From assembly GCA_040752275.1 (NCBI GenBank), contig JBFMFH010000008.1, positions 1-41,645 of the forward strand: a DNA stretch of 41,645 nt, given 5' to 3'. This stretch comes from JBFMFH01 sp040752275 (GTDB lineage: Bacteria > Acidobacteriota > Vicinamibacteria > Vicinamibacterales > JAKQTR01). Within the stretch, counting starts at the first letter, position 1, and each line of letters starts with the position of its first letter. Shown piece by piece: positions 35,694 through 41,645 of the stretch. Both the position numbers and the translations under genes were made by a program. The notes under the pieces were generated by a model. It made no database searches and was not told where the DNA came from. It worked only from the letters and a program-made list of their open reading frames with translations.

Positions 35694-36093
35694 CTAATTT
35701 GCGCGCGACCACTTCTTGACCTGCGACTCCCGCTTCCGCGCAGCGGACCACGATTCATGCCGTTCTGAGTACGCCAGGCGGACAGGAAGCCGAGTGCGAG
35801 TGTTCCGAACCGTGTCCTTCGTTATGGACGCGTTCCCGCTCGACTAGTGCCCTGGAACCGTGATGCCTTGCAGAAGTCCCGGAGCGCGGCGCCCGGCTGG
35901 CAAGGCGCGACGACTGAACATACTCCCGGTATGTGAGGGAGGAGCAACGCCGCCAGGCGGGATGCCCCGCCCGGGAATTGTGTGAGGCATCACGGTTCCA
36001 GGGCACTAGGTCTGTCGTGCAGCCCACATAGTAGGTCGCGTCGGAGCAGCGGAGGATGTAGACGAAGCAGGGTTCCGTGCCAGGCGCTGTCAT
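35694..36093 (-). pseudogene. GIY-YIG endonuclease gene disrupted by a MITE
   Basis: The minus-strand start (ATG 36093) encodes MTAPGTEPCFVYILRCSDAT then YYVGCTTDL, the N-terminus of a small UvrC-like GIY-YIG nuclease. The gene is interrupted at CTAG by a 166-bp palindromic element (35844-36009). Removing the insert and one CTAG restores TDLVERERVHNEGHGSE in frame; a single missing base then shifts to RTRLPVRLAYSERHESWSAA and KKWSRAN, ending at TAG 35694-35696. The gene is therefore doubly broken. It was probably a roughly 80-residue endonuclease, perhaps mobile-element cargo. Confidence 0.85.
35844..36009. mobile_element. MITE with 25-bp inverted termini
   Basis: A 166-bp element with perfect 25-bp terminal inverted repeats starting CTAGTGCCCTGGAACC, at 35844-35868 and 35985-36009. 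Imperfect pairing continues inward and the exact centre is a CATAC/GTATG hairpin (35919-35933). CTAG at both ends can be read as a 4-bp target duplication, giving a 158-bp mobile core. There is no transposase, so an autonomous relative elsewhere (a YTAR-targeting IS5-type element is one option) would have to move it. Confidence 0.85.
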
Positions 36094-36248
36094 GCCCCTT
36101 GACTCGCGTGCGATCGTACGCTCGCTCAGGGCCACTCTCCATGGGCGCGGCAGAGGGTCGAGGCCGGAAACACGTTCGGCAAGCGCCTGTCGAATGGCTT
36201 GCTACGAGCGAGCTTACCGGCCAGCGTCAGTTCCCGCTTGCGAGTCGA

Positions 36249-36276
36249 GTGGCGGAAGCGCCTGGGAGTCGAACCC
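36249..36276. repeat. Truncated copy of the tRNA-Sec 3' end (putative att site)
   Basis: A 28-bp exact copy of 38523-38550, covering the CCA, the acceptor 3' strand and the T-loop of the selenocysteine tRNA on the minus strand. The rest of a tRNA is missing. With the intact tRNA it brackets 2.2 kb carrying abiE. Confidence 0.85.
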
Positions 36277-36312
36277 GCTGCGATCACTGATTCTAAAGGA
36301 CTTACGGTGTTT

Positions 36313-36394
36313 TCGAATCCTGCCGATCCGCAGATTTCTATCCTTTGCCGCGGTGAACCCCCAAATTGCCCCCAGCAGATTTCGTGCTTGACAG
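36313..36394. repeat. 82-bp direct repeat, copy 2
   Basis: The partner of 34806-34886. It lies 36 bp inside the tRNA-Sec-derived repeat and contains the 9-bp direct repeat GCAGATTTC twice (36330-36338 and 36375-36383), a pattern compatible with arm-type recombinase sites. Copy 1 keeps one perfect and one altered 9-mer. Confidence 0.8.
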
Positions 36395-36451
36395 GGTCCG
36401 AGCGGAACACCCGAGGCGTCGTGCACACGTCGTTTTGAACATCCTCTTCTA

Positions 36452-36530
36452 TCGTATTGTTGCTACGACTAAGCCCGTGACTTGAAACGTCATGTTTGCT
36501 ATGTATAATTGAGTCGTAGCTTGGCTACGA
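36452..36530 (+). promoter_or_regulatory. Promoter and operators of abiEi-abiEii
   Basis: TTGAAA (36482-36487) and TATAAT (36504-36509) with a 16-bp spacer, placing transcription start near 36516. Two palindromes flank it: TCGTA-N7-TACGA (36452-36468) and TCGTAGC-N3-GCTACGA (36514-36530). They share the core half-site TCGTA and look like binding sites for the AbiEi winged helix, as known for other AbiE operons. This AT-rich stretch stands out from its GC-rich neighbours. Confidence 0.65.
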
Positions 36531-36536
36531 TATAAA

Positions 36537-37259
36537 ATGGGGAAAATAAACGACCTGTACCTGTCCCTCAAGCCCGGTCACCCGGTGACATCGCGGGACC
36601 TCGCAACGCTGGGCATATCGCCAGATCTCGCCGTCCACTACGTGCGTGCCGGGTGGCTCAGGCGTCTCGCCCGTGGAGTATTCACTCGACCGGACACGCC
36701 GCTCGACCTGCACGCAAGCCTGCGGCTTCTTGAGCGACGACTCACAGGAGTGCATGTCGGTGGCGTGACAGCGCTCGACTGGCAGGGTGTTCGGCACCAC
36801 GTCGTCCAGCAACCTCACCTGCAGCTCTACGGATGGGCGTCCGGTTCGATCCCGACATGGTTCACCGACAGTTTCCCGGGCACCTACCGCCGCCTGCGGC
36901 TGTTCGACGAGGAACCCAAATCGCCCCTTCGCGTCTCGCGTCTTCAGCGAACGGCCGAAGGCCCCATGGTATCCGAGCCCGAGCGTGCCGTCCTCGAGCT
37001 GCTCAGTGACGTCGGCGTCCGGCAGTCGCTGCAGGGCGCCCGAGAACTGCTCGAATCGACGCCAGCACTGCGGGCCGCGGTCCTGCAGGATCTGCTGACT
37101 CGATGCCGGCAGGTCAAGGCCGTCCGGCTTTGCCTCACCCTTGGCCGGGAACTCGGTCTCCCCTGGGTGGCGAAGCTCGACCCGACACGGTTACCGACCG
37201 GAAGCCAGAAGCGGTGGGTCGGGCGTTCGAAGGAAGGCCTGCTGGTACTCAAGGCATGA
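36537..37259 (+). CDS. abiEi: AbiEi antitoxin (type IV toxin-antitoxin system)
   Basis: A 240-residue antitoxin. The N-terminal winged-helix domain (about 10-55; VTSRDLATLGISPDLAVHYVRAGWLRRLARGVFTRP) binds DNA, and the rest carries the AbiEi C-terminal fold (GVHVGGVTALDWQGVRHHV, SEPERAVLELLSDVG). AbiEi counters the AbiEii nucleotidyltransferase without contacting it and represses the operon. No Shine-Dalgarno sequence is visible and the leader is only about 20 bases. It overlaps abiEii by 4 bp (ATGA). The pair is bracketed by the tRNA-Sec repeats. Confidence 0.9.
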   Translation: MGKINDLYLSLKPGHPVTSRDLATLGISPDLAVHYVRAGWLRRLARGVFTRPDTPLDLHASLRLLERRLTGVHVGGVTALDWQGVRHHVVQQPHLQLYGWASGSIPTWFTDSFPGTYRRLRLFDEEPKSPLRVSRLQRTAEGPMVSEPERAVLELLSDVGVRQSLQGARELLESTPALRAAVLQDLLTRCRQVKAVRLCLTLGRELGLPWVAKLDPTRLPTGSQKRWVGRSKEGLLVLKA

Positions 37260-38179
37260 ACTCCACCTACATTGCCACCGCCAGACTTCTCGTGGAGGTT
37301 GCGCCGGTGGTCTTCGAAAGCGGGCAATTCGCCTTGAAGGGCGGCACGGCGATCAACCTGTTCTTTCGAGACGTTCCACGCCTCTCCGTCGACCTCGATC
37401 TCGTGTTCCTCGATCGGCGACTTCCTCGTGCACAGGCGCTGTCGGCCATCAATGACGCGCTGCGCGTCGCCAGCCACGAATTGGGGAGACGCGACCTGAA
37501 GGTGCACCCTGTCTCGTCGGCTGATCTGGGAGAGACGAAGCTGATCGTGCAGCGCAACGACATTTCGGTGAAGGTGGAAGTCAATACCGTCATCCGTGGG
37601 ACCGTGCATCCAACGCGAATCCTGGATCTCACGCCTTCGGCCAGCGACATGCTGATGGCCGACCTCGAACTCCCGCTGCTCGCCGAGGAGGAGGTGTACG
37701 GTGGCAAGCTCGTCGCGGCCATGGACCGGCAGCACCCGCGCGATCTGTTCGACGTCGGCGAGATGTTCACCCACGGCGGCCTCACGCCTGGGATCACGGA
37801 GTGCTTCGTGGTGTACTTGGCCAGCCACAATCGCACCATCCATGAAGTACTGTTCCCTCTGCCGAAAGACATCAGCCTGGCCTACGACAGCGCCTTCGTC
37901 GGAATGACGGCCGCGCCCGTCAGCAAGGCGGAGTTGCTCGAAACGCGCGAGCGTTTGTTCCGCGAGCTACCGTCGGCCCTCAGCATGAAGGAACGCGAGT
38001 TCCTGAGAACCCTGGTGCGGGCCGATCCGGACTGGTCGTTGATTCCAATTCCCCATCTCCAGGAGTTGCCCGCGATCCGCTGGCGGTTGCAGAACGTGCA
38101 GAAGTTCGCGCTCGAACAACCAAGTCGCCACCGGACACTGTGCGAGCAACTGGACGCAGCGCTTGACCGGCTGGCTTGA
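37256..38179 (+). CDS. abiEii: AbiEii nucleotidyltransferase toxin
   Basis: A 307-residue nucleotidyltransferase-fold toxin. Active-site motifs are intact: LKGGTAINLFFRD (28-39), RLSVDLDLVF (42-51) with the metal-binding Asp pair, GGKLVAAMDRQHPRDLFDVGE (149-169) with Lys151 and the RDLFD motif. AbiEii family toxins modify tRNA or other targets and cause growth arrest or phage abortive infection. The reading frame is full length and coupled to abiEi, so the system looks functional. Confidence 0.92.
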   Translation: MNSTYIATARLLVEVAPVVFESGQFALKGGTAINLFFRDVPRLSVDLDLVFLDRRLPRAQALSAINDALRVASHELGRRDLKVHPVSSADLGETKLIVQRNDISVKVEVNTVIRGTVHPTRILDLTPSASDMLMADLELPLLAEEEVYGGKLVAAMDRQHPRDLFDVGEMFTHGGLTPGITECFVVYLASHNRTIHEVLFPLPKDISLAYDSAFVGMTAAPVSKAELLETRERLFRELPSALSMKEREFLRTLVRADPDWSLIPIPHLQELPAIRWRLQNVQKFALEQPSRHRTLCEQLDAALDRLA

Positions 38180-38523
38180 GAACGTGCGTCGGGACATCTG
38201 GCTCGGTCCCACCGCTGTCGGCGGGCGTTATCGAACCACGGTGGTCATCCGGTCGGCATGACGATGATCGTCGTCGTCCGGACGACGACGATCGTGGTGA
38301 CGACCAGGATGACGCGTGTGGTGATGACGTCCATCGCGGAGATCTTGGCAGATGCCTGGGCAGAGAAGGCAAGTTCCGAGCCATGGGCTTGGGGGAAGCG
38401 GGTTGGCGCCCCACCCGCGTCCCACGATCTTGTGCGTTGGGACCGCCGACAGGGCACATCTTGTAGGTAGCGAGTTGGAATCAGCGGATCAACAGGAACG
38501 CGCGATTCGAACGCTTTGAGCGG
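38180..38523. other. Gene-free region with a perfect 28-bp palindrome
   Basis: No credible gene lies between abiEii and the tRNA. At 38266-38293 is a 28-bp perfect palindrome made of GTC/GAC triplets around TCCGGA. A 70-codon frame over it is low-complexity and probably spurious. The last bases (ending at 38523) adjoin the tRNA CCA end. Confidence 0.7.
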
Positions 38524-38621
38524 TGGCGGAAGCGCCTGGGAGTCGAACCCAGCCCCCCCGCGATCAGCGGGGAGCGACCGATTTTGAAGACCGGGAGGGC
38601 CACCGGGCCCCGTTCGCTTCC
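38524..38621 (-). tRNA. selC: Selenocysteine tRNA (UCA anticodon)
   Basis: A 98-nt tRNA on the minus strand, with encoded CCA. It begins GGAAGCGA and ends CGCTTCC-G-CCA, and the seven outer acceptor pairs are perfect. A six-pair D-stem (GGGGCC/GGCCCT) with a four-base loop, the anticodon loop CTTCAAA with TCA (38585-38587), a long variable arm (CCCCGC/GCGGGG) and T-arm CTGGG-TTCGACT-CCCAG are all present. These are hallmarks of tRNA-Sec, much longer than ordinary tRNAs. SelA/SelB and selenoprotein genes are not in the window. Confidence 0.95.
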
Positions 38622-38798
38622 AAGAATCACATCGGTCGGGAGACGAAACGTCGATCGCCAGGCTCGGTGCGTTCCTGATACAGGCCGGGCGCGATTGGAC
38701 GCCGTCGCTTGGCACCGGCGGACGACACGCCCGCAGCGTGCCGCACCGCATCGGCGATACTGAGGAGACTGAGCCGTCAGCGTGCCGGGAGCGTACGG

Positions 38799-38827
38799 CA
38801 AAGCCGGCTCGATCGTCGGAGCCGGCT
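38799..38827 (-). terminator. Possible terminator after the cold-shock gene
   Basis: Minus-strand stem AGCCGGCTC/GAGCCGGCT (38819-38827 and 38802-38810) with an eight-base loop, followed by TTTGC. Placement 15 bp past the stop is right; the T-run is only three bases, so termination is uncertain. Confidence 0.45.
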
Positions 38828-38841
38828 CACCGGGGGCGCAA

Positions 38842-39048
38842 TCAGCCTTCGATCAGCCGAACGTCAGCCGCGCGCGGTCCCTTCTGCGACTCTTCGTTCG
38901 TGAACTCGACGCGCTGGCCCTCGCGCAGCAGCTCGAAGACCGCCCCGCGCACGGCGCTGCGGTGAAAGAAGTGCTCGATCCCGCCTTCGTCCCTGATGAA
39001 CCCGAACCCCTTGTCGATCAAGAGGCGTGCGATGGTCCCGGTTGGCAT
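38842..39048 (-). CDS. Cold-shock domain protein
   Basis: A 68-residue single cold-shock (OB-fold) protein: GTIARLLIDKGFGFIRDEGGIEHFFHRSAV carries RNP1 (KGFGFI) and RNP2-like (EHFFH) motifs, followed by FELLREGQRVEFTNEESQKGPRAADVRLIEG. It binds single-stranded nucleic acid and may act as an RNA chaperone. ATG 39048 has GGAGG eight bases upstream; a longer start 99 bp upstream is not favoured. It lies between the tRNA-Sec gene and the zinc-ribbon gene, all on the minus strand. Confidence 0.9.
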   Translation of the reverse strand: MPTGTIARLLIDKGFGFIRDEGGIEHFFHRSAVRGAVFELLREGQRVEFTNEESQKGPRAADVRLIEG

Positions 39049-39296
39049 ACCTTGATCCTCCGAGAGACTGGTGCCTTCTCCAGCCTCAGGTCGCGGGCGC
39101 CAGCGTGACCATAACAGACTGCCCCCTACGTGGCAGCCACAAGACACGATGCGCCGGATACTTGTGGCGCCAGTTTAGGAGCTTGGCGACCGGAAGTCAA
39201 GCAATCGTCGGGGTTTGTGGCCGCCACCCCGGTCGACCGGTCTCTCCGGCGCCCGGCACCCGGGTCGACCATACGCCGGGAACGTCACCGCGGGCT

Positions 39297-39479
39297 TCAG
39301 CTGGCGGCCTTCTCCGTGTCTTTGCTGACGGGAGCCGGGTAAGTCGACCAGAAGTGCCGCCCGCACTGCGGGCACACCCAGTACTGATCGGGCCGCCAGT
39401 CGGCTCCCGGGGCGGGGTCCTTCAGCTCCATCTGGCAGCCACAACGTGGACACAGAATGCGCGGAAGCGCGTCGCTCAT
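39297..39479 (-). CDS. Small zinc-ribbon protein
   Basis: A 60-residue protein with two CxxC knuckles, LCPRCGCQ (Cys9/12) and VCPQCGRHFW (Cys35/38), spaced as in zinc ribbons, between short basic and acidic tails. Probably a nucleic-acid-binding or partner-binding small protein; no precise family is recognised. TAGAAT (minus strand, 39486-39491) ends six bases before the ATG, again suggesting a leaderless transcript. The group II intron begins about 40 bp upstream on the opposite strand and may have separated the gene from older upstream sequence. Confidence 0.7.
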   Translation of the reverse strand: MSDALPRILCPRCGCQMELKDPAPGADWRPDQYWVCPQCGRHFWSTYPAPVSKDTEKAAS

Positions 39480-39485
39480 GCCGGG

Positions 39486-39491
39486 ATTCTA
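39486..39491 (-). promoter_or_regulatory. Putative -10 element of the zinc-ribbon gene
   Basis: TAGAAT on the minus strand, six bases (CCCGGC) before the start codon. The -35 hexamer position is weak and lies next to the intron boundary. Confidence 0.4.
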
Positions 39492-40011
39492 GCATCAGTT
39501 TCAATGGACAGTAGATGGTAGAGGGCGCCGTGAAAGGCGTCGTCATCCAGCAGGTGCAAGTCCTGCCCGAGGAATTGGTGGTACACCTCGGTAGCTACGG
39601 AGCGGGCGCGGGGGGTAACTGCCGCGGCTGAAGCCTCCGGACCAGGTTCGAGTACGTCGAGCTGCAACGCGACGGGCCGTAACACGCGTGAACTCTGAGC
39701 AGGCCCCGAAAGACTGTTGTGGACGCCGACCCGCCTCTACTACGGGGAAGGCCGCAGAGTCCGACTCATCCCAACCACCCGAGTCTGGACTGTCCACCGG
39801 GGTAGTGGAGACGGCACGCCGTGAGGGATGGCGGGGCAACACGGGAGACCCGTGATCGTGCGCGCCAGCCACGCGCAACTGACCATGCGGGTCGGGCGAT
39901 GACGGGAGTCGGAGGGGCCGACAGTACTGACGAAACCGGTGAACGCCGGTGGAGGGAAGCGGTCCTGGTTCTGGGTGCTTGCCCAGGAGTCGAGGGTCAG
40001 GGAGATTGGCG

Positions 40012-41334
40012 ATGCGCCTGACAACCCCACCAGCGATCCGGACGCTCCAACGCAAGCTGTACGTCAAGGCCAAGGCCGAGCCGACGTACCGGTTCTACCG
40101 GCTCTACGATAAGGTCTACCGAACGGATATCCTGGCCCATGCGTATGCCCGCGCCAAAGGGAAGGGCGGGGCGCCTGGTGTCGATGGGCAGACGTTCGCG
40201 CAGGTCGAGTCAATGGGCCTGGAAGACTGGTTACATCGGCTCCAGGAGGACCTGCGCACGCGCACGTATCAGCCCGCCGCGGTTCGGCGGGTCTACATCC
40301 CGAAGCCCGGCGGTGGAGAACGGCCCCTGGGGATTCCGACGGTACGAGACCGTGTCGTGCAAACCGCGGCCGCGCTCGTGCTCTCGCCCATCTTCAAGGC
40401 GGACTTCACCGACGCGATGTATGGATACCGACCGCGGCGCAGCGCGCATCAAGCGGTAACGGCCGTGCACGAGGCGCTGCGCGCCGGCTACACGGACGTC
40501 GTCGATGCCGACCTCTCGAAGTATTTCGACACGATTCCGCACACGGACCTGCTCAAGTCGGTCGCGCGACGGGTCAGCGACGGAGCCATGCTGCATCTGC
40601 TCCGCCTCTGGCTCAAGGTGCCGGTCGAAGAGCGGGACGCCAACGGAGCGTGGCGAACAACGGGGGGGCGCCATCACGGGATGGGCACGCCGCAAGGCGG
40701 CGCCATCTCGCCGCTGCTGGCCAACGTGTACATGCATCGGTTCCTCCGGGCGTGGCAGGAACGAGGCATGGACCGGCGCTTGAAGACGAAGGTGGTCTCC
40801 TATGCGGATGACTTCGTCATCCTGTGTCGGGGGACGGCGGCTGAGGCACTGGCAGTCACCCACCGGTGGATGCGCGTGTTGAAGCTGACGGTCAACGAAA
40901 CGAAGACGCGGGTCTGCGATGCGACGCAGACCCCGTTCGACTTTCTCGGCTACACCTTCGGGCCAACGGTGCATCGGCCAACGGGTCGGACCTACCTCGC
41001 GGCCCAACCGTCGCGAAAGGCCATGGCCCGTCTGCGCATCCGTGTGCGAGGCATTCTCCGCCCCGGCAATCAGGCTCCATGGCCGGAGGTCGTGCGTCAG
41101 GTCAACCGGGTCGTCGCCGGCTGGCAGCACTACTTCTCCTATGGTACTGTGTCGCGGGCGTACTGGGGGGTGGACGCATTCCTCCTCCACCGCGCACGCG
41201 GCTTCCTGGCGCGTCGGCACAAACTCCCCCGGCGAGGGACACAGCGCTTCACGGCGGAGCAGGTCTTCACACGCGATGGCCTCTTCTCCTTTGGTGCGGT
41301 GCAACGTGCCGCCCGACCGCATGCGTTGGCGTGA
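40012..41334 (+). CDS. ltrA: Group II intron reverse transcriptase/maturase
   Basis: A 440-residue retroelement protein. Reverse transcriptase blocks are intact: KGGAPGVDGQTF (51-62), YIPKPGGGERPLGIPTVRDR (95-114), YGYRPRRSAHQAV, VDADLSKYFDTIPH (164-177), GTPQGGAISPLLANVYMH (225-242) and the catalytic VVSYADDFVIL (261-271). The maturase (X) domain follows with WPEVVRQVNRVVAGWQHYFSYGTV, and there is no HNH endonuclease domain. ATG 40012 is preceded by AGGGAG. No frameshift is seen, so it may still be active. Confidence 0.9.
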   Translation: MRLTTPPAIRTLQRKLYVKAKAEPTYRFYRLYDKVYRTDILAHAYARAKGKGGAPGVDGQTFAQVESMGLEDWLHRLQEDLRTRTYQPAAVRRVYIPKPGGGERPLGIPTVRDRVVQTAAALVLSPIFKADFTDAMYGYRPRRSAHQAVTAVHEALRAGYTDVVDADLSKYFDTIPHTDLLKSVARRVSDGAMLHLLRLWLKVPVEERDANGAWRTTGGRHHGMGTPQGGAISPLLANVYMHRFLRAWQERGMDRRLKTKVVSYADDFVILCRGTAAEALAVTHRWMRVLKLTVNETKTRVCDATQTPFDFLGYTFGPTVHRPTGRTYLAAQPSRKAMARLRIRVRGILRPGNQAPWPEVVRQVNRVVAGWQHYFSYGTVSRAYWGVDAFLLHRARGFLARRHKLPRRGTQRFTAEQVFTRDGLFSFGAVQRAARPHALA

Positions 41335-41345
41335 AACCAGTCCGA

Positions 41346-41378
41346 GAGCCGTGTGCTGGAAAACGGCATGCACGGTTC
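41346..41378 (+). ncRNA. Group II intron domain V
   Basis: The 33-nt hairpin starts GAGCCGTGTGCTGG, has a GAAA-type turn and ends CATGCACGGTTC. It starts with the AGC-like catalytic triad context (GAGCCGT) common to bacterial group II introns and lies 12 bp after the maturase stop. Confidence 0.85.
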
Positions 41379-41535
41379 GATGAGCGCTCGTCGGAAACCG
41401 GGTCGGGCGCGTACGCCCGGCACCACGGCGCCGACGTTCGACTCTACCAGTAGAGAGTAGACAGTAGGCGAACTGGTGATCCTCGTCGAGACCGGGGACC
41501 AGGGACCCGGGGGCCAGTTCTGGAGGTCCCCAGTT

Positions 41536-41645
41536 GGCTGTCCGGCGACAGGACCCGCGAGGGGAGGATCACAGACGGGCCCCGCCGCGGCCTGCGGCCG
41601 GAGTAGACGTGGATGTGATCCCTCGCGGGTGGCGCCGGACGGGCG
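41536..41645. repeat. Palindromic dispersed repeat (halves B and A)
   Basis: B (41536-41575) is followed by A (41581-41645, continuing to the window edge). The core GTCCGGCG...ACCCGCGAGG of B is an imperfect inverted repeat of A's CCTCGCGGGT...GCCGGAC, joined by the GC-rich CCGCGGCCTGCGG stem. Both halves recur at 32382-32446 and 32504-32543. The unit lies just past the group II intron and a GGGGACC-type tract. Confidence 0.85.

Larger units (their letters stand above)
39517..41448 (+). mobile_element. Group II intron (approximate ends)
   Basis: About 480 nt of structured RNA precede the reverse-transcriptase gene, including a stem-rich section near GGTGCAAGTCCTG typical of domain I. Domain V is clear downstream. 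The outer limits are inferred from GGTAGAGGGCGCC near 39517-39529 and GGCGCC...CTCTACC near 41428-41447, which pair across the element; the exact splice sites were not determined. Confidence 0.75.

Noticed and set aside
36249..36310. Second tRNA-Sec gene
   Set aside because: Only the 28-bp 3' end matches. The D-arm, anticodon arm and 5' acceptor strand are missing.
38258..38470. 70-codon frame rich in Thr/Val/Arg
   Set aside because: It is generated by the GTC/GAC palindrome; no ribosome-binding site or family match.
39949..41334. Retron or defence-type reverse transcriptase
   Set aside because: A typical domain V follows the gene and the protein has a maturase X region, so it is a group II intron.

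Overview
The window is GC-rich, gene-dense bacterial chromosome. Large TonB-dependent receptors with a carboxypeptidase-regulatory N-terminus, a DUF1549/DUF1553-DUF1501-PPC gene set, TolB-type propellers and a Tes-like radical SAM enzyme together suggest an acidobacterium, probably of the Vicinamibacteria type. This is inferred from gene content only; there is no rRNA or other phylogenetic marker here.

Layout. 0.1-8.3 kb: housekeeping and metabolism (CCA-adding enzyme, TolB-like propeller, proline dehydrogenase, PlsB-like acyltransferase, thiamine-diphosphate enzyme, NAD+ synthase). 8.3-15.7 kb: cell envelope (multi-pass membrane protein, M1 peptidase, 980-residue TonB-dependent receptor) plus a DapB-like dehydrogenase. 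15.8-22.7 kb: a co-directional block of RidA, DAHP synthase, then secreted DUF1549/DUF1553, DUF1501 and PPC-domain proteins. 22.7-32.1 kb: dCMP deaminase, GH2 glycosidase, DRG-type GTPase, a small ORF with a nucleotidyltransferase-fold partner, a winged-helix Fe-S protein, a TPR lipoprotein, a truncated NfeD-slipin fusion and a FabH-like ketosynthase. 32.6-34.6 kb: a radical SAM enzyme resembling the archaeal tetraether synthase family.

The accessory part is 34.6-38.6 kb. A complete selenocysteine tRNA gene (minus strand, 38524-38621) anchors an island. A 28-bp exact copy of the tRNA 3' end lies at 36249-36276, as expected for elements that integrate into tRNA 3' ends. Between the copies is a complete AbiEi/AbiEii toxin-antitoxin operon. 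Left of the copy is a MazEF-type module and a GIY-YIG endonuclease gene broken by a 166-bp palindromic MITE. An approximately 82-bp repeat sits at the left side of each module. No integrase is visible.

The right end holds a cold-shock protein, a zinc-ribbon protein, a group II intron with its reverse transcriptase and domain V, and a large palindromic repeat that also occurs upstream of the radical SAM gene. Many intergenic gaps carry tandem heptamers (GGGATTC, CAGAAGA, GGGGACC). Several genes have a -10 hexamer six bases before the start codon and may be translated from leaderless mRNAs.
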